Source: Hormiphora californensis (Eukaryota; Ctenophora; Tentaculata; Cydippida; Pleurobrachiidae). From it: DNA of 64,000 bases. The first letter of the stretch is position 1, and each line of letters starts with the position of its first letter. A program made the translations under genes and the position numbers. Shown piece by piece: positions 39,536-51,315 of this stretch. The stretch covers positions 7,001,987 to 7,065,986 of the forward strand of contig CM035354.1 in the NCBI GenBank assembly GCA_020137815.1, read 5' to 3'. The notes under the pieces were generated by a model, which did no database searches, was not told the origin of the DNA, and saw only the letters and a program-made list of their open reading frames with translations.

Positions 39536-39881
39536 GGAACTGAACAAGCAGCTACAGGATAACTTACTATTGTGATTCACATTGTGTGAACTTTGTTAGA
39601 CGTGAGTTGTGAGTTGTGACTTCGGACTTGGGTCAATGGGGAGTTAACTTAACTTATTATAGCTATTCTATTGAAACTGAGAATGATTGAATATTGTTTG
39701 TGCATTTTCAGTTTCTTCACTTAACCGATCTGTTTATTCATTATTGTAACCAAGACAACCAAGATTCTCTGATCTGTCACCTTTTCCAATGAGTAACCCA
39801 CTTTGTTTAAACACAACCAAATACACAGATATTTTTTGGGTTTCAGAACTAGATCATAGAATACAACATTCAACAGGAGAT

Positions 39882-42292
39882 CTAGGCAAGGTATCGCCTC
39901 ATGGCGGTCAGGAAGGGGTTCTTTCCCTCTCCGCAGTTGCCCTTGAAGTCATCCATGGTGACATCCCAGACCATACCTCCACCAAGACCCTTCTCTTTGA
40001 CGTAGTTCATCTTGAACTTGACAGCCTCGATATCATCATATCCAACCCACTGGTTGCCCTTGTAGGCGTAGGGTCCAACGACACAGTCGGGAGTCTTGAC
40101 CTTGGTCCATCCCTTCTTCAGGTTCAGGCAGATCTGGAGGGGAGATGGGGTGTTGAAATATTAGGGAGGGGAGATGTGGTGTTATGAGGAGGGGGGAGAT
40201 GGGGTGTTTTGAGGATGGGGGAGATGGGTTTTAATCTGGGGAATGGGGTGGTAAACCGATGGCGAAATGAGTAATTGTTGTGGTATTTATTTAGGGAGAA
40301 TGCTAGAATACGTCCTTTGCCTTATTCTCGGAATCGTTGGCAGTTCGAGAAGTAAGACCGACCCGTTTCTAAGAATATTGGGGCTAGGCAGGATTGTAAA
40401 AACACGAACGCAATGAATAAGGGGCGGATATGTCAAAGAAAGAGATCAGGAGGGAAATGGGTGAAAAAACACGAACAGAACGTCCATGACCAAGACCAAA
40501 CCGAGGGGAGAGATATCTCTCACTTCTCAGCTTTCTAACTAAATCCTAAAACATCCTGAATGGACAATATACCCAGGGTGACCCATAAATTATTAGGCCG
40601 GGGGATGAGCCGTAGCTCCGAAAAGGTATTAGTTGAACATACCTCGTAGTAACCGAGGAATCCCTTGGCTCGGGTCCACTTTCCAGCAATACCTCCATCC
40701 CTGGCGGGGGCTCCAATTCCGTTGTTCTTGGGATCATTCAGGGTGAAAGATCGGCCGTAGATGGGCAGACCGAGCATGATCTTCCTAGCGGGGAATCCAG
40801 ACTTGATCCAGTAGTTGACAGCAGAGTCGGTGTTGAAGAAGTCAATGGCATCTCCCTCACAGTAGAACATGGGGGCGTTGTGGCCGGTCTGTTTCTCCCA
40901 AGATCCGTGGAAATCGTAGGTCATCAAGTTGAGGATGTCGAGAGATCGTCCAATTCGGGGGACATCATATCCAGCATCAATGATGGTCTTGGAGGCGGAG
41001 ACAGCAGCAGAGAGCATCAGTCCCTTGGGCTTGAAGGCAGCCTTGAGCTCAGCACACCAGTCAGCGAAGGCCTTCTTCTCTCCCTGTTTGCCCCTCTTGC
41101 AGTTACCCTGCCAGCACATGGGGTACTCCCAGTCCAGATCTAGACCGTCGAACTTGTACTTCTCCAGGAAGGGCACGACGTGCTTGATGAAGGCAGTCCT
41201 CTTGCTCTTGTTCATGACCATGTCGGAGTACTTGGATCCGGCGGAGTCGTTCCATCCTCCGATGGCCAGGAAGACCTTCCTGACTCGGGATCCGGGAGCG
41301 TTCTTCAGAGCAACGGTCCTCTCGTAGAAGGCTGAAGGGGGTAAATACATTGTTATCATGTTTAAGCAATATATTAGGATTTAGTTTTGTCTTTCTGGCG
41401 GTAGCTCAAACCCCATGTTGAATATATCGCGATCGGACCGTTGTCCTTTTCAACCCCCACCCACCACATCTCAAAGATATAAGATGCCTCCCACAGCTAA
41501 TTTGCCCCACAGTCCCTAACTATAACTTACTGTTGTCCTTATCAGCCCAGCTATCGTGCATCCTGAGGATTCCATTGGTTCCCAGAACAGAGAAGGCGTA
41601 GTTGACAATGGTACAGAGTTTGGGGTCAATATCCTCGGGAACGTACTTGCCATCACCGGGTCGGTACCAGGCCCAGTTGATGAAGTAACAGACGACATCC
41701 TTCTCCGTCTCTGCGAGGGGGGGGGGGGTCACATAATGAGGGGTGATGGTATTATTTTGTTTGGTAATGATGACATCTAAGTTCAAATTTATGTGGGTAT
41801 TGAGAAGATATCTTACCGGGCCAAGGCTCGGTGGGGCCGGGAGGAGTGGTGGGCTTGGGAGGGTCAGTAGGGGGAGGAGCAGTGGTGGGAGCAGGGGGGT
41901 CGGTGGGTCCCTCTTTACAGTTGGCATTGGCGGGCCAGTCACAGTTCTGGGCATCAGCGTTGAAGTGAAGTCCGGGGGCACAACTCTTGTGCCAGAATCG
42001 CCCTCCTGCGGAATCATATTGGGATGAGGTTAGAGGTTTGGGGATGATCAACATTCTTCGGGGTTACTGGTTAGGAGAACCCTCCTGGAATCATATTTAA
42101 AGGAGTCTCCATTAGGAGTCCTGGTTTATAGTCACTCTAGGTAACACTAAACACAATTTTAATTTATCCTCACTTACCGGCACAGTGGTAGTATTTCTCA
42201 CAGTTGGCGGGGTCCCTGAACATACCATCCCCAGGACAGGTGAAGGCAGCGATGGCCCCGAGGAGCGCACTAATCACAAGAATCAACTTCAT
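39882..42292 (-). CDS. Secreted GH18 chitinase with an N-terminal chitin-binding domain
   Basis: Five exons: 42292-42178, 42005-41817, 41710-41531, 41331-40643 and 40133-39882, giving about 474 residues with consistent phases. Residues 1-16 form a signal peptide (MKLILVISALLGAIAA). Residues about 17-70 are a CBM14 peritrophin-type chitin-binding domain with six cysteines. A Pro/Thr linker follows to about 102. The GH18 domain (about 105-470) has FLAIGGWND and the catalytic DGLDLDWEYP with the acid/base Glu near residue 230. Other GH18 blocks are MTYDFHGSWE, GLPIYGRSF and GGGMVWDVTMDD. It hydrolyses chitin outside the cell, in digestion, cuticle turnover or defence. The chitin-binding domain is N-terminal, whereas many animal chitinases carry it at the C-terminus. 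Confidence 0.93.
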
Positions 42293-42332
42293 AATTTCAG
42301 AACTTGCTGGTCTAGTCCGCCACTGAGCCTGT

Positions 42333-42341
42333 CTTTTAAAG
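42333..42341 (-). promoter_or_regulatory. Possible TATA element of the chitinase gene
   Basis: CTTTAAAAG on the minus strand, about 41 bp upstream of the chitinase ATG. The position suits a short 5' UTR. Suggested by sequence only. Confidence 0.3.
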
Positions 42342-42615
42342 TAACCACACCAGGTGTCAAGGAGATGATTTTGTTTAACTTGGACAATGGGAGAACTTCA
42401 ATTTGATTAATTTACTCCTTCACAAAGCGTTTAAATTGGTGTAAAATGGATTAGTAAAGTGCGTAGAGGGGAGACAGTGCAGTGGAGTTGTGACATTTGA
42501 CGTTCAATAAAATCCGAGTATTTTAAATTTCCTAACATTAAAAAGATTCACATTTACATTCAAGAAAAAAACAATATTTCAAACCACAATATCACTATTT
42601 TATCTCTCGCTAACT

Positions 42616-44789
42616 CTACATCGGTACTTGATCATACTCAATATCACTACCCTCCTCTTCCTCCTCACCTCCCTTCTCTGCTAACTCCTTCCTCTTTTCC
42701 ATCTTTCTCTCCTCTGTCTCATCTAGCTCTCCTCCCTCTTCACCTCCCTCTCCATTAGCGGCCTCCTCCTCAGCCCTCTTCCTTGCCTCTTCCTCCTCCT
42801 TCAACCTCCTCTCCTCCTCTATCTCCTCCCAAGTCTTCTTCCTGACAATAAACTTGAGATGGATATAGAAAGTCTTGTCATCATTTGCTATCTTCTCCAG
42901 CTCTGCTAACTCTTCCTCGGTCAGATCGGGGCCGAAGAAGATCTCTTTGTACTCCTGAAGCCTGGCCTCCAGTTTATCCGTCTTGAATACTATTCTGACT
43001 CCTGTTTCGTCCTCGATCTGCCCCAGAATACTCCTATCCTCACCCTCCTCCTCTTCTTCTTCACTACTAACCCACTCATCACCCCTTGCCAGAGTACGCC
43101 CCTTCTTTCTCAACTTGTGCTCCGCCATCCACGCCTTCTTCTTTTCCTTCCTCACTTTCTCCCTCTCCTCCCTTCCCTTCTCCCTCTCCTCCCGCTCTGC
43201 TTTCTGTTCTTCAGTCAACTCTTCCTCTGGTATCTCATCTGCTGGCAACTCTCCAATTTCCCGCTCAGGCTCCTCTTCTGTCTCGGGGTCACTCGGCTCG
43301 TAGGGTGTATCGCAACTTGAGACACTCAATGTACCAACACCTGTAAGATAAGGAAGTTAGTATTCAGGGAGAACGAGAGTGGGATCCCATTCCCCCGCCC
43401 AAGTGTGAATGAGAGATTTTGATGAACTAGGTTTTATTGGTCAGGAGTTAAGTTTGAAGTGTGACTATATCGAATGGAAGTGAATAATCTACCTTGTTCC
43501 CTTGCCTTCTCCCTTCTCAAACCCAATCTCTTCTCCTCCCTCAGCCTGTGCTCCTCTTCCTTCCGAATCCTCTCATTCTCAGCTCTAATCCTGTACTTCT
43601 CCTCCAACCGGATCTCTCGCTTCTTGTTGAGTTTTTGAGATCGCGTTATCGACTGAAAGAGACGAGTTCGATTAGGAACTATTCTGAGATTATTGAAGGA
43701 GGGAACTCACTTGCACTAGACAAAAACTTCGTTACAATTAAACAATTATGAATGGTTTTGTTTTTTTGGTATCAAATCGCATGTTGTGAGTTGACACCAC
43801 AACCTTTGCTACCTTTATGATCCGTTTCAGTCGTTTCTTCTTTGCTGTCGGTCTTTCCGGCATCACAGGTGTCTCCAGGCCCGTCTAAGAGAGGAGCAAT
43901 ATTCATTAGTTGCTATGGTTACAGTTGGTAACGAAATTACGTCACGAGCGACCTTGCCGCACTGGGAAGGGAGGGGTAACTTCGTTACCAAGCCCTACAG
44001 TTACTATGGTAATTGGTACCAATTACTGCAGTTGCTATGGCTACAGTTCACATACCAAATCAGGCTGTATCTCCTGCTCATCGGGATCATCTGATTCTGG
44101 TTTCTCGTTTTGTGGAGTTGTATGGATAAAGTCAAGGCGGAACTGAATCTCCAACACATTTTCATCATTAATCACTACAATTAACTTCTTCGTCCTCTCT
44201 TCTTTAGTGCCCTTATCTGAAATAATGGTTAATACATTTAATTGTATATCAATTAATAAGCTGAATAATTAACTAACTTAATTAAATAATTAGTTAACTT
44301 ACTGTTAAGGTACATATCCTTGATGTCTTTTAGCATTAGCCTCGTCTTGATAACCATCTGCTTCCAGTCATCATCATCCTCTATCGTATCAACACCACAA
44401 CCCCTCAACACATTCCTCATCCTGTCCTCCCAAGTAACCTCATCCTCCTCCTCTCCCTCCTCAATCTCCTGCACTTCTGCATCAGCCATCTCATCCGCCA
44501 GCTCCTGCTCTGTCTTCTCGCCCTGGTCTTCAGGTGCTGCTGAGCCTTCTTCTTCAGGAGTTGGAGGTGGCGTCACTTTTCTAGCGAACATACTGAATCT
44601 CGGCTTGCTGTCACCTTCATCTTTAGGTTTCGATTTGAAGAGACCAAATCCGCTGCTCTTCTTTGGTTTTTGTTCCTCCTCTTCTTGTTCTTCGACTACT
44701 TCCTCCGGGGAAGGGACTTCAGGCGAGTCTTCTTTAGCAGGCATCTCCTCTTTCTTATCCTCCTTCCGCAAGAACCAACTTTCACCCAT
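42616..44789 (-). CDS. Glu/Lys-rich coiled-coil protein of unknown function, five exons
   Basis: Exons are 44789-44303, 44216-44056, 43884-43813, 43652-43493 and 43340-42616. Phases agree and give about 534 residues. The N-terminal 120 residues are acidic and Pro-rich. A more ordered patch (TWEDRMRNVLRGCGVDTI, then DDWKQMVIKTRLMLKDIKDMYLN) follows. The second exon has a beta-like stretch (KKLIVVINDENVLEIQFRLDF). The rest is highly charged helix: KKREIRLEEKYRIRAENERI and the last exon with long Glu/Lys/Arg runs. No signal peptide or membrane segment. I do not recognise a family. The composition suggests a cytoskeletal or axonemal coiled-coil protein, but this is only a guess. An intron at about 43900-44055 contains X-box-like words. 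Confidence 0.8.
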
Positions 44790-45629
44790 TATTCACTGTA
44801 AAATTGTCAGCCAGAACGCATATTAAAACGACAGGATAACGACAGGTCGGAAAAGTAGGTCAGGCCACTACGCTCACACACTCGAATTACATACCGAATC
44901 TCTTTGAGTCAGCCAATCGTAGTTCCGTAAATGTAAAAAGTAGCACCAGCCAGCACATACTATATACGTACCATATAGTATTGTAGTTGGTAGTGGTGCA
45001 TGATACATGATATTTTCCAAGCTCGGTTTTGGGTTTTATAATTGACGTCAATAACATGATAAACCACTGATATAAGACTTAGTTAAGACTTTAGAATTAA
45101 ATTAAATTAAAAAGAATTAAATTCGCCTGCTAATATATGCAATAGTGTGCATCATGTGTAAACCACCGAGTCTCATTCTTCGAGCATATCATGATATATC
45201 ACACAGAATGAGCATCGAAAAGAACACAATTCCTATAAATCAGATTCAGTTCTCCATACTCCATATTTTACAACTTTCGTGTGATGAGTTTACTGAAGAA
45301 TGAAGATTCAATTGTCTGCCCCATTTCTATCTCTCTCCCGCCCCCTGCTCATCCAACTTCTCATTCCTATATTCTGGGTATTCACCCATTCTGCAGTAGT
45401 TACCCCCTCCTTCCTAGTAGCTGGTATAATAATGTTAACTATTCCAGTTCCAGTGCTGCATATGATTCCACGCAACAGCAGCTGTTTCCGACTACCCTCG
45501 GAATTCCAAGAAATAGAAAGACGTGATATTTGGAAAAGCTGTCGAACATTGCAAAATAAACAAAGATGAAAATCACATACCATGCGCAATATAATATACC
45601 AAAACTCGATAAACCATATATCGACCAGC
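44790..45629. other. Intergenic, no gene supported
   Basis: AT-rich with runs of AATTAAATTAAA near 45100. Short open frames around 45280-45600 on both strands lack splice sites or family features. Confidence 0.45.
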
Positions 45630-46286
45630 TCAACTCACTAACACCAATGCGCTTCTAGATAATTTTACAGTCAGTTCTCGGAAGCGCTTCAATAATCCTG
45701 GGTTAAATAGTGTAAAGATCTCGTAAAATAGTTCGTCGACCCCTTCATGGAAAAGTGCTGAGGTCTCCCAATACAAATCCGCCCTGACTGACTGAGCAAA
45801 CTCTCTCCCCTCCAGGGGGCTCACCATTGACTTTTGTGAGTCGAACAGCTCGAATAACAGGTCCTGGTTGAATCTCAGGTCTGCTTTGGTTCCCACTACA
45901 ACCAACTTGGGCCTTAGAACTGATCTAGTGGAGCATGGGCAGCACAGACAATCTTCTGAGTGTAATTCTACATAGTTCAATACGTTCAGGGCAGTCGTCA
46001 TCGATCCTCTATCTGATACATCATAACACAAGATAATGAGATCAACAGATGGCATGAGAGAGGGTCCAACCTCCAGAATCCGACTCACAGGCCCTCCGTC
46101 AATGATGTTTAGTGTTTGTGTTCTCTTCCCCCGGGATATAGTCCGTTCAACGTGGAGCTCGGTTGGTAGGGCAGTGTTGAGGAATACTCCCCGGTCGTAG
46201 GAGAACAATAAGGATGATTTACCTGATCCGGGGCCACCTAGAACCAGGATGTTAACTGTGTCAACTGATGTAGGCGTCCAAGACAT
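45630..46286 (-). CDS. Atypical Rho-like small GTPase, single exon
   Basis: 218 residues from ATG 46286. The P-loop GGPGSGKSS is at residues 17-25, the G4 motif GTKAD with following LR (Rho style) at 132-136, and a G5-like ETSA at about 183. The G3 motif, normally DTAGQ or DTAGL, reads DGGP (63-66), so the catalytic switch II is altered. The C-terminus (KLSRSALVLVS) has no CAAX box or other prenylation cysteine. These features point to a GTPase with poor or no hydrolysis and no usual membrane anchor, which is inference. The gene is intronless, which suggests an old retrocopy or a lineage-specific family. A GA/G-rich minisatellite lies directly upstream. Confidence 0.75.
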   Translation of the reverse strand: MSWTPTSVDTVNILVLGGPGSGKSSLLFSYDRGVFLNTALPTELHVERTISRGKRTQTLNIIDGGPVSRILEVGPSLMPSVDLIILCYDVSDRGSMTTALNVLNYVELHSEDCLCCPCSTRSVLRPKLVVVGTKADLRFNQDLLFELFDSQKSMVSPLEGREFAQSVRADLYWETSALFHEGVDELFYEIFTLFNPGLLKRFRELTVKLSRSALVLVS

Positions 46287-46294
46287 AATGTAGT

Positions 46295-46640
46295 TAAATG
46301 TGCTAGGGAGGGAGGGTGTTAGGGAAAGAGGGTGTTAAAATAGGGAATAGGGAAGGAGGGTGTTACAAAGCAACCAGTGATGACGGACTAAAATAAGGAA
46401 GGAGGAGGGTTAAAATAGGGAAGGAGGGTGTTAAAGTAGGGAAGGAGTTGGTAATGAAATTACCCCTCCGAGAAAGCAATACTAGGGGTGACTTCGTAAC
46501 CAAGGGAAGGAGGGTGTTACTGGTTACAGAGCAACCAGTGATGACGGACTAAAATAAGGAAGGAGGAGCTAGTGAGTATTGGTTGTTATATGAGGGACGA
46601 GCAAAGTGCAAAGTGTGTGCTAAAATAGGGAAGAGGGCCC
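46295..46640. repeat. G-rich minisatellite upstream of the Rho-like gene
   Basis: Imperfect units of AGGGAAGGAGGGTGTTAAAAT repeat for about 300 bp. They include a longer duplicated block containing AAGCAACCAGTGATGACGG (copies at about 46370 and 46528). GGGAGGGAGGG-type runs could form G-quadruplexes. Confidence 0.8.
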
Positions 46641-47736
46641 AAGTTAGATAAACATGTATACTAACTACCACCAGCAGCAAGAGAGAGACGCGTGTCACAC
46701 AGCATTAGTGTAAATACATTGTTTTTACAGGGATTAACAATGGGGGGGGGGGGGGTTAAAATAGTAAGAACCGGCGTTTCCTTGCCCGAACCTGTCTCAC
46801 CAAACCCCGAAAAATAAAAAGGGTTAGAACAAAACAGAGCTGGCCGTGAAAGGAATGAGGGGGAATGGTAGCAAGGAGAAATATTAATAACTGAAATATT
46901 AAAAACTGAAACTAACTAATCAGTTATGCTGAATGCTCGACTAATTGAAGTAGAACCACAGGAGCCGCTCAGAGAAGAAACTACTCCGAGGACAGCAAAT
47001 CCAGTACTGGGTATATTCCCCCGGCTCCCTGGATCGCTCCCTTTGGGATCTACCTGGGAAGCATACCATTTCTAGGACTTTCCTGGATGCGGCGAAAGAC
47101 AGGGGATTCCGAGAAAACCTGGAAGAGGGAGAGAGGGGGAGGTATTGAATACAGGGAGAGAGAGAGGAAGGTAGTTGAGTTAATAAAGGAAAACCGACAG
47201 AGAGAGAGAGAGAGAGAGATAGGTAGAGGTAGAGGTAGGGAAGTAGAGGGGGCTGTAGTAAATAAACATTTAAATCACATACGCTTTTTTCCTCGAATTG
47301 TCACATTGCCCCGGGCTCTACCATTATTCTTGTTAATAGGGAGAAAAGTAAACAATCGTTTGTTAATGTTAGGCGATTGAAATAACTAGCACAGGGTCAT
47401 CGGAAATTATAAATATAGACATATATTTACCAGATTAATCAAATCAGAATAAACACCTGCTGTAGCTGTAATTTTAGGTGTACTACCCTTTTACTCTCTT
47501 TCCTCCCCTCTTTTCTCTCTTTCGCTATCACTTTTTTTTCTCTCTCTCTCCCTCTCTTTTCTCTCTTTCGCTACATTTTATGCTTCATACTCACACCTAC
47601 CCAAAATGTATTTCCGAAAACCCAAGCGTCTCTCTCGCACTGTGCAGCAGTTGTATCTAAATTGCTAAATCTATCATCAAATGTGGTATAAAAAACATCA
47701 AAAAAGTCACTCCAGCTCTTTCTTTTCTCTATTTCA
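46641..47736. other. Intergenic, low-complexity tracts only
   Basis: Holds a poly(G) run at about 46742-46756, GA-rich sequence at 47080-47240 and CT-rich sequence at 47480-47570. No gene is supported. Confidence 0.5.
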
Positions 47737-48553
47737 TCAATCGGCTGTTTTAAGACAACTAATAACGTCTGTAACGATGGTAGCACACCCACTCATCTGC
47801 ATTAGAAGCAACAAGAAATCCTCTCTGATCATGACACCCTGATACCGGTTCAGATCTCTCACATGTACAGCCACCTCAACCTCGTGCCCTGCTAGAAATG
47901 TCTTGCACACGTGCACTAAATCGTCCTTTTTCCGTACACGTTTCATTGCCACTGCAGGTTCGTGGCCAAGTGTCCAAAAGGCGTACACATTGTGCACTGC
48001 AATACAATTCCTAACCCACTCCATCGCAAGACGGTACATATTGTCCACTTGGTAGAGAACTGAGAACCTCAGAATGGTAATAATATTCCTATCAGACAGG
48101 ATGACACCTCCACCATACAACAACAGTAGACACTCCTCCGCTAGACACTCCTGGCCTCGGGGACACTTCAAATCGTCCAGGTTTATTATCCCAACACCAC
48201 GGGAGAGCTGGTACTCAAAGAAGGGGGAATGGTAGGCGAGGATTGCCCCCGAACAGGATATTTTGACATCATTCACCTGGATATCCACGTGATTACTAAA
48301 ACCCCTGATACCTAGCAACCGAGATACATTGACCCTTTCAACAGTACCTTGGACGGGTCGGGTAGGCTGGGAAGAGACACTGGATGATGATGTTGCTAGT
48401 GTCAGACTTGATGTCTTTACACCCGTTACTTTGGACACCATAGTAGGTCTAGGATCCTCTAGGACCTTCACAGTCACCTTGCCGGGTGAGGAAGATCTCT
48501 CTGGTGACCGAGTTTTAGGAGGTGATTGATGACACTTTGATCGGTGTACGTTG
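47737..48553 (-). CDS. BTB/POZ-domain protein exon, related to the gene at 50.1 kb
   Basis: The frame is open from about 48553 to the stop at 47737. The first in-frame ATG is at about 48441, so the true start may be upstream after splicing. After a Ser/Thr-rich lead comes a BTB core: VNVSRLLGIRGFSNHVDIQV, then CSGAILAYHSPFFEYQL, then ECLLLLYGGGVILSDRNI. A helical region resembling a BACK domain follows (LRFSVLYQVDNMYRLAMEWV). BTB domains mediate dimerisation and cullin-3 binding, but the substrate is unknown. The order of conserved blocks is the same as in the neighbouring BTB gene, so the two are tandem paralogues. The low-complexity reading frame at 48868-49803 may be its N-terminal part. 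Confidence 0.65.
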
Positions 48554-48626
48554 TTTGGGATCTAGGGACCTGGTGATGATTGTAGTTTTCATCATGGCGG
48601 GTGGCCTCTCTGAAGCTTTCTTCGTC

Positions 48627-49803
48627 TCAGTCGGTTGTTTCGCTGACCCGAGTTGTTAGTCGTGGTTGTGTTTCACCAGCCGGACTCGTCGTTCCTGCCT
48701 CTGTAGATACTGGTGGCGGGGTCTCTGAGTTGGGTAGATCAGGAGATTTTATTGGAGAAGTTTGTCCAAACCTCCGCACTTTTCGAGATGCAAATGGATC
48801 AGGTTTAGAACCAGTCACTGGGTGTCTTACTACTACTGGTAGTACTTGGGGGTCCTATTTACCTGATCTAGTGGAACCAGCAGATCGTTGCCTTGGCCTT
48901 TCCTCGGACGCTTTTCGAAGACGGAGAACTGGGAGCAGCGATGGTAGGTTTAGTGACCGGTTCTTCCAGTTTTGTAGGCTTCTCTGGAGTTTCAGTAATC
49001 GGTTTTGTTAAAACTGATTGAGCCGGCTTACCGGTAGTTTTTTCAGACGTTAGACTGTTTGCCCCACCTGAAGCAAGTTGTTTTTGAACGACTGGAGGCT
49101 GTTTTTCACCGGCTGAAGGCTGTTTTTCGAGGACTGGAGGTTGTTTTTCACCGACTGGAGGCTGTTTTTCACCGACTGAAGGCTGTTTTTCACCGGCTGA
49201 AGGCTGTTTGACATCGGCTGAAGGCTGTTTTTCGAGGACTGGAGGCTGTTTTTCACTGACTGATGGCGATTTTATACTTGCTGAAGGTTGTTTTTCACCA
49301 GTTTGGGATTTGTCACCGGTTGGACGTTGTTTTTCACCGGCTTGAGGACGTTTTTCACCGGTTGAAGGCTGTTGGCCACCGTTGGAAGGTTCGTCTTCAT
49401 TTTTCGGCCTGTTGCTCTCTGTCGTTCTCGGTCTATTATCTCCAGACCTTCTCGAACCCCCGGAACGACCCCTATCCGAAGTGTTCCTCTCTCTGTTTAT
49501 CTGGGACGGACTCCTCCCAGTATCACCGAGACCTGGTTTGGAACCTCCATTTTGTACTGCTCTTCCCTCATTGTTAGCTGTTGATATACTGACAGAACTT
49601 TTTGTCCTTTCAGGGGAATTGTTAGGGACTTTTTCTAGATCTCTTGACCTCCTGGCAGCATCTCGCCTCTCATCTCGCCTCTCATCTGCTGACCTCTCCC
49701 TTGGACGGTTGTCTGTTTCCCTAGAAGGCTTGCTGGTAGGACGGGAGGATGCTGAGGGTGATTTGGTGTCACCCCCACCTCCAGGTGGGTCGTCATTTGG
49801 CAT
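48627..49803 (-). CDS. Low-complexity Pro/Ser/Lys-rich reading frame with an octapeptide-like repeat
   Basis: The frame from ATG 49803 runs 311 residues to 48868. It starts MPNDDPPGGGGDTKSPS, is rich in Arg, Ser and Asp (RERSADERRDERRDAARRSR), then has about ten repeats of the type GEKQPPV/GEKQPSA/LEKQPSA (residues about 145-250). Protein-like Ser/Thr/Pro-rich sequence continues in another frame to 48627 (SKPDPFASRKVRRFGQTS), which suggests a frameshift or an intron near 48860. I recognise no folded domain. It probably forms the disordered N-terminal part of the BTB protein just downstream, but I could not find a splice join that keeps the frame. Confidence 0.45.
49060..49370. repeat. Coding minisatellite of about 24-27 bp (GEKQPPV repeats)
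   Basis: TGTTTTTCACCGACTGGAGG-like units are repeated about ten times within the low-complexity frame on the minus strand. They alternate between two variants (CCGGCTGAAGG and GAGGACTGGAGG). Confidence 0.85.
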
Positions 49804-50089
49804 CTCGCATCCTACATAAGGGACCTAGAGAGGGGAGGGAGTAAAGATTACGGGAGGAAGATTGAAATGACAGTAAATAAATCGTAATTTTAAACAAAAT
49901 ATAATTTTCACCCCTTCACAATTGGACTGAGGACATAAACACATTACACATAAACAAAAACAGTTTGTAAAATGTCTCTCCGAAAGTTTCCTCATTTGTT
50001 ATCTAGATCTGGGAAATTTCTAAAGTTGGTTGCCATAACAACATGTCTCTCGAATAGTTTCCTCATTTGCTATCTAAGCTAGGTCTGGA

Positions 50090-50863
50090 TCACATCTTCA
50101 ACACACTCATTTGAATGTCGATGAGTTGTTTTAGTCGGAATGGGTCCTCCATGCTCTTGTTCATTGACCCAATCAAATTGTTAAAGAGTTCCTTGTACTG
50201 CGCAAAGAGGTTCTCGTAATTAATGAACTCGCTAAGGTCAAGGATAAAGTTGGTATTACTGCTGCCCTCCCCACAGAACGCGATCAAGAAGCTGATATAC
50301 CCGGGACAATTAGTTAGCTGTAACATGGCCTTCACGAAGTCCCTCACAACCCCCTTTTTGTCATCCTGCAACCTCGTTATCAGCTCTTGAGCGATGTCCT
50401 CCTCGTTCTTTTTCATGAACTCCAAGCAGAAGGCCATGAGGTCTCCCTTCCGACTCTTCACCTCCGGCAGATTCGCTATATCGAATATTTTACAAATGTG
50501 GGAGGAGGTGGTGTTTTCCTTTATCCAATCAAATGCCAGGTCCCACATGAACTTAATCTCGTAGATTAGGGAAAACCGGACCAGAGAGGCAATGTTACTA
50601 ATGGTGATGAGCACTTTACCACCGTATAGCAGGGTCAGACACTCCTCAATAGCCAGTTCCGATCCTTGAAAGAAGAAATCCTCGAGGAGGACAAAAGTCG
50701 CACCACCCATGAACAACTTCTCAAAGACTGGACTCTGTTGAGCGACAATCACTCCGGAACACACAAACTTGGTCTCGTTGACGATGATCTCCACCGTGTT
50801 GGAGAACTCCTTCCGGTTGAGAAACCGAGACACATTGACCGTCTCGGGCAGGGTAGATGCCAT
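50090..50863 (-). CDS. BTB/POZ-domain protein, single exon
   Basis: 257 residues from ATG 50863. BTB core at about residues 8-105: VNVSRFLNRKEFSNTVEIIV, CSGVIVAQQSPVFEKLF, ECLTLLYGGKVLITISNI. It is followed by a helical BACK-like part (VRFSLIYEIKFMWDLAFDWI) and a C-terminal helical region. No Kelch or zinc-finger domain follows. A pyrimidine-rich 3' splice-like site (TGTTTCAG) lies just upstream of the ATG, so a 5' UTR intron or leader addition is possible. It is paralogous to the exon at 47.7-48.5 kb. Confidence 0.8.
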   Translation of the reverse strand: MASTLPETVNVSRFLNRKEFSNTVEIIVNETKFVCSGVIVAQQSPVFEKLFMGGATFVLLEDFFFQGSELAIEECLTLLYGGKVLITISNIASLVRFSLIYEIKFMWDLAFDWIKENTTSSHICKIFDIANLPEVKSRKGDLMAFCLEFMKKNEEDIAQELITRLQDDKKGVVRDFVKAMLQLTNCPGYISFLIAFCGEGSSNTNFILDLSEFINYENLFAQYKELFNNLIGSMNKSMEDPFRLKQLIDIQMSVLKM

Positions 50864-51100
50864 GGTGATCTGGGAGCGCAGAAGCTAACTGAAACATGAA
50901 GGGGCAGGGTTTAGTAGTTATAACCATGGCTGGTGATCAATATATTTCTATAAATAACCATGGCCCAATATATATCACACGAGCTAAGGAGGGTGGGATA
51001 CAACGTGATGCAGCTCGAAATGGCATGTGAGCGTGTGTATTGTTGCTGCTAATCAAAAGGAGGAAGTCTTACTAAAACTTGCTTGAGGTTACCATACATT

Positions 51101-51312
<212 letters not shown>

Positions 51313-51315
<3 letters not shown>

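Noticed and set aside
39789-40187. Plus-strand frames over the chitinase exons
   Set aside because: They are antisense shadows of the GH18 coding exons.
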